Shown here: positions 63,147 to 64,000 of the stretch, piece by piece
Position numbering within the stretch: position 1 is the stretch's first letter
Layout of the letters: the number at the start of each line of letters is the position of its first letter
Origin: an uncultured Oscillospiraceae bacterium
GTDB taxonomy: Bacteria > Bacillota > Clostridia > Oscillospirales > Acutalibacteraceae
Direction: 5' to 3'
Assembly (NCBI GenBank): GCA_910588935.1
Contig: CAJUSM010000005.1
Span: forward strand, 1-64,000
Length of the DNA stretch: 64,000 bases
Notes under the pieces: generated by a model
What the model was told of the DNA's origin: nothing
The model's database searches: none
What the model saw: the letters and a program-made list of their open reading frames with translations, nothing else
Made by a program: the position numbers and the translations under genes

Positions 63147-64000
63147 ATGCAAATTTACGAAGAGCTTCAGGCCAGAGGCCTGATCGCCCAGGTGACCAAC
63201 GAGGAGGAGGTCCGGGACCTAATCAACAATGGCAAGGCCACCTTTTACATTGGCTACGACTGTACCGCCGACAGCCTAACCGCCGGCCACTTTATGACCC
63301 TGGTGCTGATGAAGCGCCTGCAGATGGCCGGTAACCAGCCCATTGCCCTAATTGGCGGGGGCACCACTACTGTAGGGGATCCCTCTGGCCGCACAGATAT
63401 GCGAAAAATGTTGACCATGGAGGACATTGACCATAACGCCGCCTGCTTTAAAAAGCAGATGGAGCGCTTTATTGAGTTTGGCCCAGGTAAGGCCCAAATG
63501 CTGAATAACGCCCAATGGCTGCTGAAGCTAAACTATATTGAACTGCTCCGAGAGGTTGGGGCCTGTTTCTCTGTGAACAATATGCTCCGGGCAGACTGCT
63601 ACAAGCAGCGCATGGAGAAGGGCCTCTCTTTCCTAGAGTTCAATTATATGATCATGCAGTCCTACGATTTCTACTACATGTTCCAGCACCACGGCTGCAA
63701 CATGCAGTTTGGCGGCAACGACCAGTGGAGCAACATGCTGGGGGGCACAGAGCTTATCCGCCGGAAACTGGGCAAGGATGCCCAGGTGCTCACCATTCCT
63801 CTGCTCACCGATTCCCAGGGGAATAAAATGGGCAAAACCGCTGGCAACGCCGTATGGCTGGACCCCAATAAAACCTCGCCTTTCGACTTTTACCAGTACT
63901 GGCGAAATGTGGAGGACGCGGACGTGATGAAATGCCTGCGCATGCTTACCTTTTTGCCGTTGGAAGAGCTAGAGGAGATGGCCAAGTGGGAGGGCAGCCA
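63147..64000 (+). CDS. tyrS: Tyrosyl-tRNA synthetase (cut by window end)
   Basis: The first 284 codons of a class I synthetase that charges tRNA-Tyr. The tyrosine and ATP sites are visible: FYIGYDCTADSLTAGH (HIGH-like), GGTTTVGDPSGRTDMR, NYMIMQSYDFYYMF and the KMGKT form of the KMSKS loop. The ATG at 63147 has GGATTGGAG upstream. The C-terminal S4 domain would lie beyond the window. It is controlled by the upstream T-box, whose specifier is UAC. Confidence 0.95.
   Translation, partial: MQIYEELQARGLIAQVTNEEEVRDLINNGKATFYIGYDCTADSLTAGHFMTLVLMKRLQMAGNQPIALIGGGTTTVGDPSGRTDMRKMLTMEDIDHNAACFKKQMERFIEFGPGKAQMLNNAQWLLKLNYIELLREVGACFSVNNMLRADCYKQRMEKGLSFLEFNYMIMQSYDFYYMFQHHGCNMQFGGNDQWSNMLGGTELIRRKLGKDAQVLTIPLLTDSQGNKMGKTAGNAVWLDPNKTSPFDFYQYWRNVEDADVMKCLRMLTFLPLEELEEMAKWEGS

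Overview
The window reads as chromosome of a Gram-positive, strictly fermentative Clostridia bacterium, most likely Oscillospiraceae/Ruminococcaceae-like. The evidence is moderately high GC in genes with AT-rich intergenic DNA, strong AGGAGG-type ribosome sites, sigma-A promoters, a T-box, an ArgR/Arg-box system, formate-THF ligase, and a type IV pilus-like operon carrying a DUF4860-like protein. The taxonomic call is inference from content and style only.

Region by region. 1-2519 is an accessory edge: a decayed PD-(D/E)XK transposase-family gene, a run of orphan hairpins, a PadR regulator, two copies of a TA-flanked miniature element, and a 173-bp insertion with 17-bp inverted ends and a 9-bp target duplication directly upstream of the purB promoter. 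2520-8708 holds purB, an acetyltransferase, purA, glmS and a HAD phosphatase. 8851-13553 is a compact pilus/pseudopilus operon: one GspF-type platform protein, four small pilin-like proteins, a PilT-type ATPase and a class B sortase. 13797-19981 (minus) is the F1Fo ATP synthase operon. It has no atpH; instead the delta-subunit C-terminal domain is fused to the N-terminus of the alpha subunit, and subunit c has a signal-like N-terminal extension. 20516-26453 holds a CorC/CNNM protein, a MATE exporter, a small XRE regulator and an ABC exporter pair. 26656-29305 has a uridine-kinase-like gene (minus), hflX and an unknown gene. 29308-38467 is the arginine cluster argG-(nudix)-argH-argJ-(membrane)-argB-argD-(methyltransferase)-argF, preceded by a double Arg box; argC is not in the window. 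38566-41177 (minus) holds an AI-2E family transporter, an XRE regulator with a palindromic operator, and a two-gene secreted/membrane cassette. 41622-46884 holds pncB, RNase P RNA with an expanded arm, an acetyltransferase, a ComEC-like metallohydrolase with DUF3006, and a RodA/FtsW protein (minus). 47324-62106 is a dense housekeeping run: fhs, tsaE, tsaB, rpiB, upp, yfmF/yfmH, lgt, folD, dxs, tlyA, nadK, argR, recN. 62279-64000 is a tyrosine T-box controlling an acetyltransferase and tyrS, which runs off the end.

How the parts fit. ArgR (59890) is the probable repressor at the argG Arg boxes (29308). The T-box specifier UAC matches the tyrS gene it precedes. dxs, tlyA, nadK, argR and recN form a conserved Firmicutes neighbourhood. 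The most unusual items are the delta-alpha ATP synthase fusion, the minimal PilT-only pilus-like operon with a sortase, and the two families of miniature mobile elements. Function calls rest on reading motifs by eye; no database search was run.
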